DNA of 64,000 nt. Source: Actinernus sp. WN-2022 (Eukaryota > Cnidaria > Anthozoa > Actiniaria > Actinernidae). The stretch's first letter is position 1; each line of letters begins with the position of its first letter. The position numbers and the translations under genes were made by a program. Below the pieces are notes generated by a model. That model was not told where the DNA came from. It ran no database searches and saw nothing but the letters and a program-made list of their open reading frames with translations. The stretch is from positions 74,485,537-74,549,536 of the forward strand of contig JAOWCC010001589.1 in the NCBI GenBank assembly GCA_030867875.1, read 5' to 3'. Positions 11,170 through 24,500 of the stretch are shown one piece after another.

Positions 11170-11882
11170 TAGCCTGAATTTCAGCCGTCTCCTCTGGTTC
11201 GTTCCTCCCGAGAGAGTGAATCCAATAGCCGATAATGCCGTCCAGTGACGTCACTACCAGAAAACCTGGTAGTGATCTTTGATTGGTTCATATTCTATAA
11301 TTTCGCATAATTATCATAAGTAACTCATCCGAGAAGACGGCAGGATACACTTTGGACTCGCGATAGGATTCACTTTGGAGTCGCGATTGTTGATCGTTGA
11401 GTTTCAGTGGAGTGATTGTCTTTGGCAAAGACCTTGAATTCATAAGGAAAACATCTGAAATGGATTGAAAGTGTCCTGCACAATAACCGGCCGACTGTCC
11501 TGTAAACATGTACATTTTATCGCAGTCGCGTTCGCGGGGTTGTTGATAATCGATTATTTGTTCATACTCGCAGTGGTAAAGAATGTCGCTACTCTCTTCA
11601 AGGAACTGCCCTTTCCCGTAAAAGAGTCTTCGTATTTCTTCGAAAATTCTCCATTATCCTTTCATGTTTTTCTACTTTTCTGTTGCATCATTTACATAGG
11701 TAATATCGTAGCTGTGTCGATTCGAACGGCAGATCGCGAGACAAAGATCAACGGAAAGACAAAGATCAATTGTACTTTGCCTCCAAATATAATATAACGA
11801 TTTGTTGCTTCGAAAAGGTTTTCACAACATAAGAGGCACTTGAGAAGCAAATGGGATGGATATATATATATATATATATAGG
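11170..11882 (-). repeat. Large inverted repeat, right arm (~710 bp)
   Basis: Inverted copy of 6,762-7,453. A third, partial copy of the inner ~76 bp (TGGACGGCATTATCGGCGAT onward) lies at 12,020-12,095 in the orientation of the left arm. Confidence 0.85.
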
Positions 11883-12019
11883 TAAGGTTTTTATTTTGGC
11901 CGGCATAACCTCAAATAATTTCTCAAGGCGGGCGATGGCTTTGTTTTTGTGACCCGGCCACGAACTCTTACTACCGCCGTGACAGTTTTATTTGCATAAA
12001 TTAAATTGTTAATCCGCCT

Positions 12020-12095
12020 GATGTCACTGGACGGCATTATCGGCGATTGGATTCAGACGTCTCTCTCGGGAGGAAGCGACTGTAATTCAGGCTAG
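12020..12095 (+). repeat. Partial third copy of the inverted-repeat arm
   Basis: Matches 7,365-7,453, with an internal gap of about 15 bases, from CACTGGACGGCATTATCGG to TTCAGGCTA. Confidence 0.7.
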
Positions 12096-12099
12096 TGCA

Positions 12100-13900
12100 G
12101 TGCGTGGTAAACGTGATTGGCGGGTTCAGTTCAATAACTTCTAAGCGAGAAAGAAGTCGATTTACGCTTCAGTTTCGAGTCGGGCTGGGTAAAAGGAGTA
12201 TTATATCCACTCTTAAGGAACGCATATTAACTTCCGAGGCTTTTTCATTATCAGAAACCATCCACGCGTGCGCGCTCAACACCAAATTCGAGCAATAATT
12301 AGAGTTGAGATGCTCAAAATTTTACTGTAGTTTGTATGGAAGTTTGTGTTTGAAGTTCAATTATGAGACGGCATTTTAACAAATCTCAATTGCCTCGTTC
12401 TATTCATTTTTTAAATTATGTTGGCTACTATAAAATCGTATTTTATCAAGTTTAAACGAATAATTGTGGATTCCCAAGCTGTAATAAATAAAGAGCAACT
12501 GTCACTCATGGACTCCATATTTACTGTACTCTCTTTCCTTTTAGTCACTACCATTGTTCCTCTGATCAACTTTACAGTTATTACTGTACGTATAAAACTT
12601 GAGCGGTTGTTGTTTTGCCCCGATCAATTCTAGTAGACCAAAGGACGTTTTACCACGTAGATGCATCCAAATGTAGCTTTACATTTTCCTCACGCTTCCC
12701 AGCGAGAATAAATATGAGTGATTTCGAGTTTCTGTTCAGCCGCAACTTGTATGAACAGCATAAGAGTCCCGTAAACACATATGCCTTCTTTCCCCTCTTT
12801 ACCAGAGCAGTTCGTCCGTCATTACTCACTCGATTTGACTGTAAAAGCCTGGTAACTTGTCGATTATTAGTAGCTCTATGGTTGCTTGTGCCGTTTATTT
12901 TCAATATAAGAATTTGGAGTAAAAAATATATTGAAAAATTCTGTTTAAATTAATATGAATTAATATGAATAAATTCTGAATAAATTAATATGATTGTTTA
13001 CCTCGGCTAAGTCACGATTCTCGCTAAAATGATGATTTACGAAGTGATTTCTAGCTGGTTTATTCCATAATGACAAATTTCCAATTGTGTCGTTGATGAA
13101 CATATAAGACACAGAACGCATTCTAAAACTCGGGCTCGCCACAGGCAGCCTTATACCAAAGAATGTAAATTTCTCGTGAAATATTCGCCCGTATTCCATA
13201 GAAATCTTTTAATTAACCGGCAAGTATTTTCCAATTCGCCTGGTTTTATACGCGCAAGGACCATGTGTTGTTAGCAAGTACGTAAAACTTTGTTTATGTG
13301 TCAATGTATTTATTTTGAACAGTTAATTGGCGAAAATTCGAAAATAAGTACGCTTGGCTAATAAGAACTTAAGTATGTTAAGTCATGGTTTGAACATGAA
13401 AGTGGGCTACAACTATTGAAGTAATGGTCCAGATAAGAAGTGTAGTGCTCCACGGCAAGGAATGTGAAAAGGTGTTAATTTATTCTTCTTTCTCGTAATT
13501 TCATTGGTTGATACTTATCAATTCAATAGAAACCCATCGAAATAATGCATTTTCATCAGTCCTGATTTTCATTCGATATTTTTCTGTGGTTTGAATTTAT
13601 TTTTGATCAAACTAACTATGGTTTAATTTAAAAGAATATCGTGTCTGGAGAATTATAAAGTTATCAAATTTGATATTTTAAAATCTTTTGTTTTCTCTAT
13701 ATCCGATTGGCTGGATGGTGGCTTGTCTGAGTTTTCACAGAAAAAAGAGCCAATAGCATAACGAAATACTTTATTTTCGAGATGTAGTTAGAACTGTAGA
13801 CACCTAAAGCAATAAGGCATATTCAAGCAAAATCGTATGTGAGGGAGGCGCATTGCCGCAGAGCAATGGATTCTACTGCAGTTCTTATCTGGACCATTAC
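12100..13900. other. AT-rich stretch without a recognisable gene
   Basis: Open frames at 12,418-12,633 and 12,615-12,953 contain hydrophobic runs but overlap each other in different frames and carry no family motif. Confidence 0.35.
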
Positions 13901-13902
13901 TT

Positions 13903-14170
13903 AAAGTGCCAATGAAATGAAAAATTCGATCCCGTTTTTATTTTATTAAATTCTAGTCTTCTCTTATTCATTTTTTGCAATTAAAAATCAATTTGGAGAG
14001 CGCGAACATATTTTTTTTTCGTATCGAAGTCAGGCGGAATTGCCAAAATCAGGCGACAATTTTTCTGCTGTTAATGAATATGGTAATCACATGCGTGATG
14101 TCACTAGGTCTGCGCATTTATATTCCTTCCTCATAAATACTACAAAATAAGTGCATTTTGGCCCGTTTTG
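13903..14170 (+). repeat. Dispersed repeat beginning 'aagtgcc(a/t)atgaa'
   Basis: About 265 bp resembling 31,798-32,060 over its length: AAGTGCC.ATGAA.TGAAAAA at the start, GAGAG..CG.ACAT in the middle, GCTAATCACATGC-like near the end. Short pieces recur at 34,940-35,025 (inverted) and 44,480. Probably a SINE or MITE family. Confidence 0.6.
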
Positions 14171-14960
14171 AATTTAAATATGTAATACTTTGAGAAACCT
14201 TGACGATGGCCATAATTGTTGTAATAGAATCCTTGCAGTCAGAATGGGATCGGTTTTTTCATGTCATTGCCACATTAATTGATTACTTAGGGTCTCTAAG
14301 ATCACAGTTTGCAGTCATTTTAACATTGTCATTGTAAAATGTGTTTCATGTAAAATGTGGAAAATATGACCAACCATGTGATCACAAAAAAGTATGAATA
14401 AATTCAACTGAAAACGGGGCGGGTACATTCCATATATTGAGCAATGATTTTTTGTTTATCTGATTACTTCTGCAGGTTGATTTTAAATCATGGTTGAGCC
14501 TGATAGATTGTTAAGGCGAAAATAGAGAAAACAGGTCAGGTGACTTATTCCCGGAACCATTTTTCGCCATTTATATTCTCTCCAGAAGCAAAGTCAAGCA
14601 TTCCGGGCAGATTCTCATTTTCCATAACAAACTTAATATTTCGATGTAAAAATCTTAAACATAACAAGAACTTCCGTTATCCCATTCTGATTTCTTTGTT
14701 TATATATCAGCCAAAATACCAATCCTTAAATGTTAAAAGACATGATTACCGTCTAACTCCAAAGTTCTAGAGTATTTTGTATATAAATGATAAATATATC
14801 GATTTTTGAGTGTTTCATCAGAACAGCTGATCAGAGTTTAAACCATGCTTTAATATATTTGAGAAAGGATGGATGAAGAAGGAAAAACGCGGAGAGCGAC
14901 GGAGAAAGGAAGCCACCCAAATAGAAGAAAAGAAAGTCATTGAGAATTTCCGGATAAGAT
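14170..14960. other. No recognisable gene
   Basis: AT-rich intergenic sequence; the 76-codon frame at 14,540-14,770 has no recognised domain. Confidence 0.3.
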
Positions 14961-15560
14961 TTTGAACGTCGTCTCTGATTGGCTTCTTACACTCATACCC
15001 AGGCGTGACCGTGGATATTTGATATAACGACGCTTTTTATTATCTCTAGGAAGGTACAGAAACGAGATTGATAACATGGAAGTGAGGTTCTCAATGGCCG
15101 CGGCCAGAGACCCTACTTTCCTCCTCTCCCTCTCTATCTATCTTCGCGTTTTCCGCGTCGTTTCATTTTTTCTCCGTCGGGCCTCTGGAACCACGGTAAT
15201 GTACGACAGTCTGTGCAGATAGCTTTAGTTAAATACACTAGCTATCACACGGTTGCGTTATGGTCGTCAGTATCCTTGCAAGTCCCACTGAGTGGAAGTC
15301 CTTTCATCTCGAACACTTCCGGCGTCGGCGCATCTTTAGTCTCCGGCAAAGTGAAACACAAGATGGCGGCCACAAATGCGCAAACAGCCATGATGGAGTA
15401 GGGCAACAGTACGTGGATACGAACCTGAGGGCGGGAATTAATCTGAATTCAGTAATAGCTGAGTAAAATTTAGCTAGCCCACTAACCAACCAACCAGAAT
15501 TAACATGACAACAATTAAGGAAATAAAAATCCTCGAGACCTTGAAGAACAAGAGCCTGTG
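14960..15560 (-). repeat. Duplicated block around SLC22 last exon, copy 1
   Basis: From the intron 8 end through the stop and 3' flank this matches, in reverse complement, 63,350-64,000. The downstream flank contains CGGTCACGCCTGGGTATGAG-like sequence in both. Confidence 0.85.
15245..15424 (-). CDS. SLC22 gene, last exon (helix 12 and C-terminus)
   Basis: Acceptor CGCCCTCAG; 60 codons including the stop. Encodes VRIHVLLPYSIMAVC, FTLPETKD and PTPEVFEM, the standard SLC22 C-terminus. It lies 14.5 kb from exon 8. A near-identical exon sits at 63,457-63,636 (+). Confidence 0.9.
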   Translation of the reverse strand, partial: VRIHVLLPYSIMAVCAFVAAILCFTLPETKDAPTPEVFEMKGLPLSGTCKDTDDHNATV

Positions 15561-18500
15561 AGGCAGGCTATACTCGGGCCTTGGTTGTCATAAAAGTAAA
15601 CTATGTCTTTAGCAACAAATATGTTTTTGATACGATATACCTTCCTTTGGTATAAATAAAATTGTTGCTGTTTATTTTTTTAAATATAAAGTGCTGTATA
15701 ATGACCTGGATCGAATTGGTTTCCTAGGATTGAATCTTTTAATTTTTCTCAGATTCTTCGGATCAGATCATAATAAACAAGCTCGCCCCGTGGACGAGCA
15801 TAAGGTCCGACTTGATATTTTTTAAGAGTGATTCTCCACCATTTTTGTTTCTTCATTTAATAGTATACTTCTATGGTTTTCGTACTGCACTTTCTAAAGG
15901 TTAGGGTGTTTTCTAATGTTGGGTAGACCAATAACTATCGCTCGTTTGGAGAAGTTCCACCCGACCACTGAGAAACCTCTGCCACTAAACGATTGCAAGC
16001 GCCAAGGTTCTCACTTTCCATTAGCCGAGAAAAACGAGACCGTAAACATTGTAGATTCATTGTAGATTTCAGATTGTCCATTTCCTATTGTCAGGAGCCC
16101 ATAACTAGGAGCGTCCATACCTCCTATATAGTTGTCACAGCGTTTTCATAAGTTGGGCTATTTTTAGATCATTTTTGCCGCCAATTAAGTGGGTTGCACC
16201 AGTAGCGAAACAAACTGCCTCATTAGCTACTTTTGTTATACCAACAACATGGCTGCTACGCTTTTCTGATTTTATTCCCTTAGGAATGATTGCAACCCAA
16301 GAATAGCGGGAAACCGTTCTAAAAATAACCTAACTTGTGAAAATGCTGTGTCAAAGCTTTCTTTAGGATAAATTAAGCTAGATTTATTGAATGCTAATTT
16401 CAAGGTCTGTGCAGTTCAGCAAAATAAAAGGTAGACAAAGCCGGAGTTTGAAGCCCGTTCGTATCAATCGTCGGCGATAATATATATTGTATTCTAATCA
16501 CTTCGCGAACCGAATACAAATCATTTAATACCTAACTTTCCAGCCAATGAAGATCACAACAATATCAGCAGAAAGGGACATCTCGTTTATTAGCCGATTG
16601 AAAAAATGCCTACAAATAGTTAATGTGTGGAAAATAAAGTTTCGTTTATGAATGGCTTTAATAGAGATGCCTTCGGTGGCAACTCAATTACTCTCTGTTC
16701 TTATATACTAGTCCTAATTAGCTAACTGTAGCCACAAATTTCTTTGTTTAGGTGTTCGTTTATTGTTCGTACAGTGTTCGTGAGTACTTCGTAAATAATT
16801 TAGTCAGGCGTTCTTTGCATTTGTAGCATGTTGCATAAATTTGTTTTCGCGCCGTTTTTTGTGAGTCGAGTTAATGCCGTCATGTCGGGTGGACGTACGT
16901 CGATTCGCTATATGTATTCGTTCGTCAATAATCGGTAAGTTAATCTCTAGATGTCTGTAAGTTTTGAATTTTTTCTTTATCTTTATATTCGATGTATTGA
17001 CATATATTTGTATTTATTGTAGTAAACCTGCTAGAACAGCTTGAAATGGTACGAGTTTACGAGGCGAGTCATTAGCGCGGACTGAAAGCGAAATTGGTCG
17101 CTAATACTGACATATAGCACCTAAACACAAACAGTTCATTCCTTAATGTTCGATGTTACAAAATCATACTAAAACAACTAATATAATATACATTAAGATG
17201 CAAGAAACTGTCTTAAGAGACCGGAACTAAATATATCTCTCCAGTTCTAGTTTTATGACAGTTCGGTTTATAGTTACGGCTTTCCACGACAAATCCTACT
17301 ATTCTTTTGACAGTTTCAACTAGCCACGGCAACTAGCTCGGTTTCCTAAGTCAAATCCAATTAATACGGTATATTCTCGGTTTGTATTAAAGTCATATCC
17401 AGTATCATTCGGATGCCTCGATCTGTGTATTTTCTGAGTTCTGTTATTCTTTTGACTAATTTTTTTTTCTTGGTCTCTATAAAGTCACATACATGCAGTT
17501 CACCAATTCAGATAATTCCGTTTGCGTTCAAAGACAAGGGTCAATCACTGTTCACTTCCAGCTTTCGAGACTCTTGAGTTGAAGTCTTAGTATAAAAGCT
17601 CAGCTTCAGGACTTTCCAGTTGTATAATCTCAAGACAGACAAGAGTACTCCAGGAGAGTACTTGGCGGTAAACTGTCCAACAATCATAATCCCTCTTTTC
17701 AGATCCTCACAGTGTGTGATGATAGCGAATTTAACGAAGAGCGTTTCACCAATATCAACAACGCAACACTGCAATCCTATGGCACTTAGATGCAGAAGTA
17801 CATGCATTTTCTTTCAGTTTCCATGGATAATATTTATTGGTCACTCCTCCGCCGGCCAGAATTGCTCAATAGCTGACTATGTGATTGGATCGCCACACTC
17901 CTTTCGTAAATGTGAGAATTTTCCATCGAAAGCCCCTAAAAGCCCTGTTAGCCCTAGAATAACTGACCATCTTGGTATTTCAGTTGAAGAAATCTTTGGT
18001 TTAAGCAAAATAATGGGTAAGAATGGCTCAAATCTACGCTCCCGGCGAACTTTGCCTCTACAAATATCTTTGGGAAGTGTCCCCTTGAAAGTAGTCATTA
18101 TCGATAGCCTCATCTCAATAAGTCATATAGACTAGACGTACTCAATGAGAAGTTAGTGCTGCCTTCCATTGACTACAGGTATCATTGACGCCAGCATCTG
18201 ACCTCTCCTAGAGCTAATTATCTTTTGATGTTTTCATATGTTCGATTTGATGCTGTCACAGAGGTGAGAGACGAAACGCTTACATACACACATATCTGTA
18301 ATACACTAACATCCGGCTTTATTTAGACACGGAGTCTCTTCCAGAGAACCACTTGCGCCGCTAGAGCTATTTGAACTATAATGGAAAAGCGCTGATGAAA
18401 CGTCGGCAAGACTTTATATAACCCGCAGCATGAGTTGAGTTTGTTGTTGGTAACTCGCCCTTGCTCCGGGGGATTTTCTCCGGGGGATTTTCCCTGAAGC

Positions 18501-21500
18501 ATTTTAACTGTAAATACTGTTAAACTCATACCTCTCATTTTTATTATAATGTGTCTGTCAATAGTTATCTGTGAATGTTACTTATCTACGAAAAACATTT
18601 CTCCTTTTCTTTACAATTACATGCACTGTTGTTATATATATATATATATATATATTTATCTTGTCAACATTATATATTGCTATGTTTTTGTTTTTTCCCA
18701 CTTAAACCGCCTCGATTAGCTATGCTACTTGCGAGTTAGTGTATATTTGTAAACGATTTGTTGTTAAACTCAATAAAGTCCGGGTTCTCGGGTTTTCCTC
18801 ACTACATAAAAACTGTGGTTGATCTGTGGTTGAGCCAGGTCCTGATCAGGCTCTATGGTTGTTTCAGGTCTCGTTAAAATTCAGAGTTCAGAGATAACGG
18901 GAAAGCACAATACTTCCGCAGCCGTTGCATGTACTTTTCCATTAGTGCAAACAACCCGCCGACTGGCTACATTTCATATAAGCGTCTTCATATAAGCGAG
19001 TTGCTTATTGGCTGCATGTGGAATCTTCCGATCCAAAAAAAAAGAGTTTTCTGCTAGATTAGGAGTGTTGTCTACCGCGCTAACGCTCCGGTAGCAAAAT
19101 GTGTCAACTATCATGGTCTAATAAAATATTCCTGTAGAACATGACAAAAGTTTGAAGAATCACTTATCTTTGAGTCCTGATTTTAAAATATTTTGGCATT
19201 GTTTGAAAGACGTATAGCTGATGCAAAAACTCTCATATTCTTTGTGTATCTGTATCGACATATCTTTATGTTTAATCGGCAATGCTTCATTACTTTTACA
19301 ACCGATGGGTGGCATGCGCAGACGGTCTCTGTACAGCACCCGAAATGATCCCGTGCCCCAAATGATCCCGATCCCGAAATGATCCCGAACCCGAAATGAT
19401 CCCGAACCCGAAATGATCCCCAAATCGTACCTGAAATGATCCCCAACCCGAAATGACTCCCATCAAGTACCTGAGATGATCTCGAAATAATTTTGGGAAC
19501 GGACTTGGATTGGAGGGTACAATTCCGAAATAGATAAAAGAATTTTATACTTTCTTGAAAAGAAGACAAACAAAAACAACAACAATATGATGTCTTCGGT
19601 CACGTGATTCTGATTAAATTCGCTAATATCTCGTTCCAAATAAGCAATGTTTAGTACTGTTTACAGCTAGGAGTAGGAGCATTGCAAGAACATATTACTT
19701 CTAAAATAAGACTCAGTTTGTGAGTCAAGAAAAACATGTGATTTTACTACAGGCCAAAAAACACTTAAAAGGTTTCCTTATTTGGAATGATTGACAGGTT
19801 AGCGGCTTTCCACGTAACAAACATTTGAGAAGCCACTTTTTACTTCGCGATTTTTACAAATTAGCGATGATCGTAATATGCTAATTTTTACCTTCAATTA
19901 ATGAGATGACCGACAATGGAGATAAACTGCCTCAGTTTTGAGAAAAAGATTATCAAATATGACCTATCAGTTCACGTCAACGATAAAGTCTTCTTTATAG
20001 TAGCAACAATCCAAGAGACCATGGTCTCTGGTAATAAACCCATGAGCTAAGAATAAAACTGCATTTGCATGCCGATCATTCCGTAGCACTACGAAAGGTA
20101 AACATGTGCTTTGCATGCTTCATACCTCAAATAATATTAAATAATAACTCACCTTGATATTTTCTTTCTTGGGCGTATCACCATTATCTCCTCCACTCAC
20201 GATTGCCGTGAAAATGCAGAAAAATACACAGAAGAGAGCAATTGAAATAAGCGTGTTACGACACATCGCGAAGTAAAAAATGGCTTCTCAAATGTTTGTT
20301 CTGTGGAAAGCCGTTAACCTGTCAATCATTCAAAATAAGGAAATCTTTTAAGTGTTTTTTTTGGCCTGTAGTAAAATCACATGTTTTTCTTGACTCACAA
20401 ACTGAGTCTTATTTTAGAAGTACCTTATTGGTACTAATTTTCGCGTCGCTTTAATTTCGCGATTTTCGCGATTTGAATAGCTGTAAACAGTACTAAACAT
20501 TGCTTATTTGGAACGAGATATTAGCGAATTTCATCAGAATCACGTGACCGATGACATCATATTGTTTGTCTTCTTTTCAAGAAAGTATAATTTTTTTTTG
20601 CCTATTCCGGAATTCTACCCTCCAATCCAAGTCCGTTCCCAAAATTATTTCGGGATCATCTCAGGTACTTGATGGGAGTCATTTCGAGTTGGGGATCATT
20701 TCGGGTTCGGGATCATTGGGGCACGGGATCATTTCGGGTGCTGTACATATCTCAACATAAATAAAATATAAAAATATACAATTATCGATGAAATACCAGT
20801 GTATATTTCTTTGCTATAAAGTGGTATAAAGTGATTCGCTGCGCTCACTCGTAAGATATTTCATCAACACGAGAACTGAAAAATCTCCGCACGGCCATGT
20901 AATATCCTCTCTATATTACATATTACAAAAGAAATAAGGAAACTTATTTTACAATTTTGGAGCTCCAAATTACACATCTGAATAAATTTGCTCCGAGCGC
21001 AATTTATTTTAACAATAATAAAGACATACGATTAGCCCTAATAATTTTGTTTCGTATGTCGGTCATTCTGCTTCCCACTTTGACTTTGAAAGATATGATA
21101 ACTGGCTAGGGCTCATATGCACTTTAACTATATAACCAGAAACTCTCATCTTCTTCATTCATCTGTATCTTTATTTATGTTTAATGGGCAATTTTTCATC
21201 AGTTTCAGTTTTGTTTATTTACACACTGATCATTTTACATACAAACATAATAATTAATTGTATAACGAATAGAACATTATAAGGATGATTTTAGAAAGTG
21301 ACAGTTGAGTTGATTAATAGATTGGTGTGTTAAGTAGTCAAAGGAGCATAGCTTTCGGGTTGACCACTACCTTTTGAGAAATCGAACAGAAATGCGGAAC
21401 AGTCAGCTATAAAAAAACATTAGTTCTAATCTTAACAGTTAAATGTACAGTAACTATTACATTAAATGTATATATCATTTTAATTAACTAATTAATTATT

Positions 21501-24500
21501 TATAAGGTTACATATTGTAAGAATTAAACTAGATTTGTTTACTCAGTATAAAAAAATACTTTTTGAAACTGTAAAAAGGTAGTTTTTTTTAATAGAAATT
21601 GGTATTTCCTCCCAAATTTTTGTGATCATAAACATGAAAGTATGTTCACCATATTTAGTTCTTACAGGGCCGGGGGTCTATGGAGATCGATTTGCAGAAT
21701 ATCCAGAAACGTTATGGCGGACAACTCGATGTTTGAACTGGCGTTAGAGTTTGTTATTAGAAAGGCAGGGAAAGACTGTATTTCCAATAGTTAGTATAGG
21801 TAATCAAATGGGGACGAGTGAAATTAGGGATAAATTTCACGCGTGTTAGTCAAAATCGAAGTAATTTCCCGAGCCGAAGCGAATTGCGTAGATTTTGACA
21901 AACACAAGTAAAATTTATCCCTAATTTCACGAGTCACTATTTGATTACCATTAATATTATAGAGGGTAAATTACGATCAAGAAAAACATTATTTTAAGCG
22001 CGCGTAGGCGGCGTTTGAAATTTCACATGTGAAATTACAAATTCGCGTGAAATTTCAAGTTGAAATTAGGGATTAATTTGTCCTCTATGGTATTAATATT
22101 TAAATTTTCCGGTTACTTGGCGAAATTATTTGACCTAACTTCAGATTAGACACGCTTGTGTTCGTCCGACATTTTGCTTTCTTTCTTCTTCTAAATTAAT
22201 TATGCACGCACGTGCTATGTCGTCTGTATTGTTTTATAAAACACCAATCAGGGCTCTCTAAATTCTGGAGTTTCCCAGAGCCTTACAATTTCGTCGAGCA
22301 TGTGCAGTAAGAAATAAGAGAAGGGTCTGGGGTCGAGAATGGCTATTGAGAAATAGTTGCGTGTTCTCAGCCAATGAGAATCGAGATGTGCGTAAAATGT
22401 ATAATTTTTCTACTTATTATTTACTCTATAGACATAATGTTATTAGTATTTAGTAATAATTAATTAAGGGTGAACCCGTTCTTGTATTTATTTCAATTGG
22501 TAGTGGTCAACTCGAAAGCGCCTGTGCTACTTTGACCACTACACACAATTATTGTAACACCACTTATGTTAACTTCCTAATTACTTATTTCATATAATAA
22601 TTATATATTTAAAAATGACTACTTATTCTGTAAAAAGTGTAAAATAAAATAAATCTGAAATCCTTCAAGAGTCTTGTTCAATTCATCAATAGAATAATAT
22701 TGAGAAAATGGAGTGGTTGTCATTTTCATCACATTTGTCCGGGTTGGGAAGTAGGTTCTAAACCTCAATGTCCAAATCAAGATCACTATTCCAGAAATCA
22801 TTTAGAACATTAAATTCATTGTTATTAAGGTTGAAAAATGGAAGTTTATTCAAGCTGAAAGTATATATTGTGTCAGGGTTCCAGTCGAATTGAATATAAG
22901 TTAAGTTTGTTATAAGTTAAGTTAGATAATATAAGTAACATATAAGCTTACTATGTACTGTTTAAAACACGAACAGCAGTGTTTTATCAAGTTTAAAAAT
23001 TCGAGGGCGAAGCCCGAAGAGTATTTAAGAGGAGTATTTAAGAGGCTGCTCTATAGCTATCTAAAAAGTCATCAAAGTCTTCATGTGTGGTAACATTTAG
23101 CGAACGAGAGAGTTCGGTTTCGCGTAGAAATATCTTACCTTTGTTAGTACAGGCAAATTTAAAATTGTTGTCAGATTTGAATTACCTGATTCTGCCAAGA
23201 AGCTTCTTGCGATAAGTAGTTAGACTCTCATTGATGAAGATCCTTTTAGGCAGCTCTGCAGCTGTTATGCTGGAGCCTATTTCCGAGTGTATCGTTGACA
23301 GGCTCTTTGCTGTCTTGACGACGGCTCCGATTTTTGTAAAGTTCGTTCCTTTTGTCTCGTTGCGTAAACTAAACCATTAATCGGTGGCGTACTTTTTCGG
23401 AATTTGGAAGTCTGTGCATGGGCAGTCGATATCTGATCTACGCGTACTGTCAACCCCGACTAGAGCCGCTGCTTCCTGGACTAGTTTTTTGGGGTTAATT
23501 GTCATTGGGTGGAATACCCGTTATCTCCAAACAGTCGCGCCTTGAGTACTGCTGCAGTTCGTCTAACCATAGTTAATAGAGTGGAATGGTTATGACACCC
23601 GGTAAACTTCAAAGGGGCTAACAAAGGCGCTGCGATTTATGTTGGAAGGGGGCAAGACAAAATATTGTGCACGGTCAAAGTTCATTAGCGTCCCCTGAAC
23701 GCCTGAACTCACACGTTTCTATTGGCTGATTGATTAACACATTGGAATTTCTATTGTATTTTGTGCACGGTAATAATTGAAAAAAGCTAACAAAGAAAAA
23801 AAAAATCTGAATTTCTAACGAGACCTGAAACAACCATGGGGGCTGATCAAAGCCAGGTCCCGGCTGATCCACAGATCGAATTGGAATTTAGCGTGTTGGT
23901 TTTTGCGGAGGGAGGAAAACCGGAGAACCTGGAGAAAAACCCTCGGAGCAAGGGCGAGATACCAACAAACTCAACCCACATATGGCGCCGCGTCCGGGAT
24001 TCGAACCTGGGCCACAGAGGTGACAAGCGAAGCGCTTAACCATTGCGCCACCCGAGCAGGTCGCTGGGTTTCATAACCATTTCACTCTATTAACTATGGT
24101 CTAACGTACGCCTTGTCCGTTTCGTAGTGTCTGTTATTAATCGTTCCAATCGCTTGATCTTGTTCCATATCTTTAGATTCAGTGGCAGCAGACCGTTTGT
24201 TTGCATGCTGATTATAGATTCCTTTTAGGAGAGATTCTTCGATCGATTTGAATTTTGCCTCCAGCTCAGTTGGAAATGATCAATTTTAGCGAGTCCATTT
24301 CAGCCCTAATTTCCTTTTGGATACTGGGCAATAATTCCTTCTTCCAGAGCTTTCTAAGATCATCCACCGTTAGATTAGCAGACATATTTACAGATACATG
24401 TAGATGTAATAAAACTATCCGAATCTTCACGTATTGCTTCACAGAGGGAAAGCGTGACCGTCCGCCATAAGCTAATATGCTAACATAAATGCTTCATCCC

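Larger units (their letters stand above)
19160..21060. repeat. Older repeat copy that hosts the foldback element
   Basis: 19,160-19,330 and 20,748-21,060 together correspond to 24,480-24,770, which lacks the foldback insertion. Shared landmarks are TTTATGTTTAATCGGCAATG before the insertion and TTTACAATTTTGGAGCTCCA after it. Confidence 0.65.
22610..24385 (-). pseudogene. LINE (non-LTR retrotransposon) ORF1 and start of ORF2, decayed
   Basis: The minus strand encodes an L1/CR1-style ORF1 protein. It starts at 24,385 (ATG; NLTVDDLRKLWKKELL), continues one frame over as a coiled coil (TELEAKFKSIEESL), is interrupted by an inserted element (23,561-24,105), and resumes with QQYSRRDCLEITGIPP, a typical ORF1 RRM start. 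The C-terminal domain follows with FINESLTTYRKKLLGRI and ends at a stop at 23,038. The start of ORF2 (SQYYSIDELNKTLEGF) lies at about 22,700, after which the copy is truncated near 22,610. Several frameshifts and one in-frame stop show it is dead. No reverse transcriptase is present. It lies in the same orientation as the host gene, in SLC22 intron 8. Confidence 0.75.

Noticed and set aside
24030..24060. tRNA gene
   Set aside because: A and B boxes are present, but the sequence continues into a SINE body shared with other loci and does not keep a tRNA cloverleaf.
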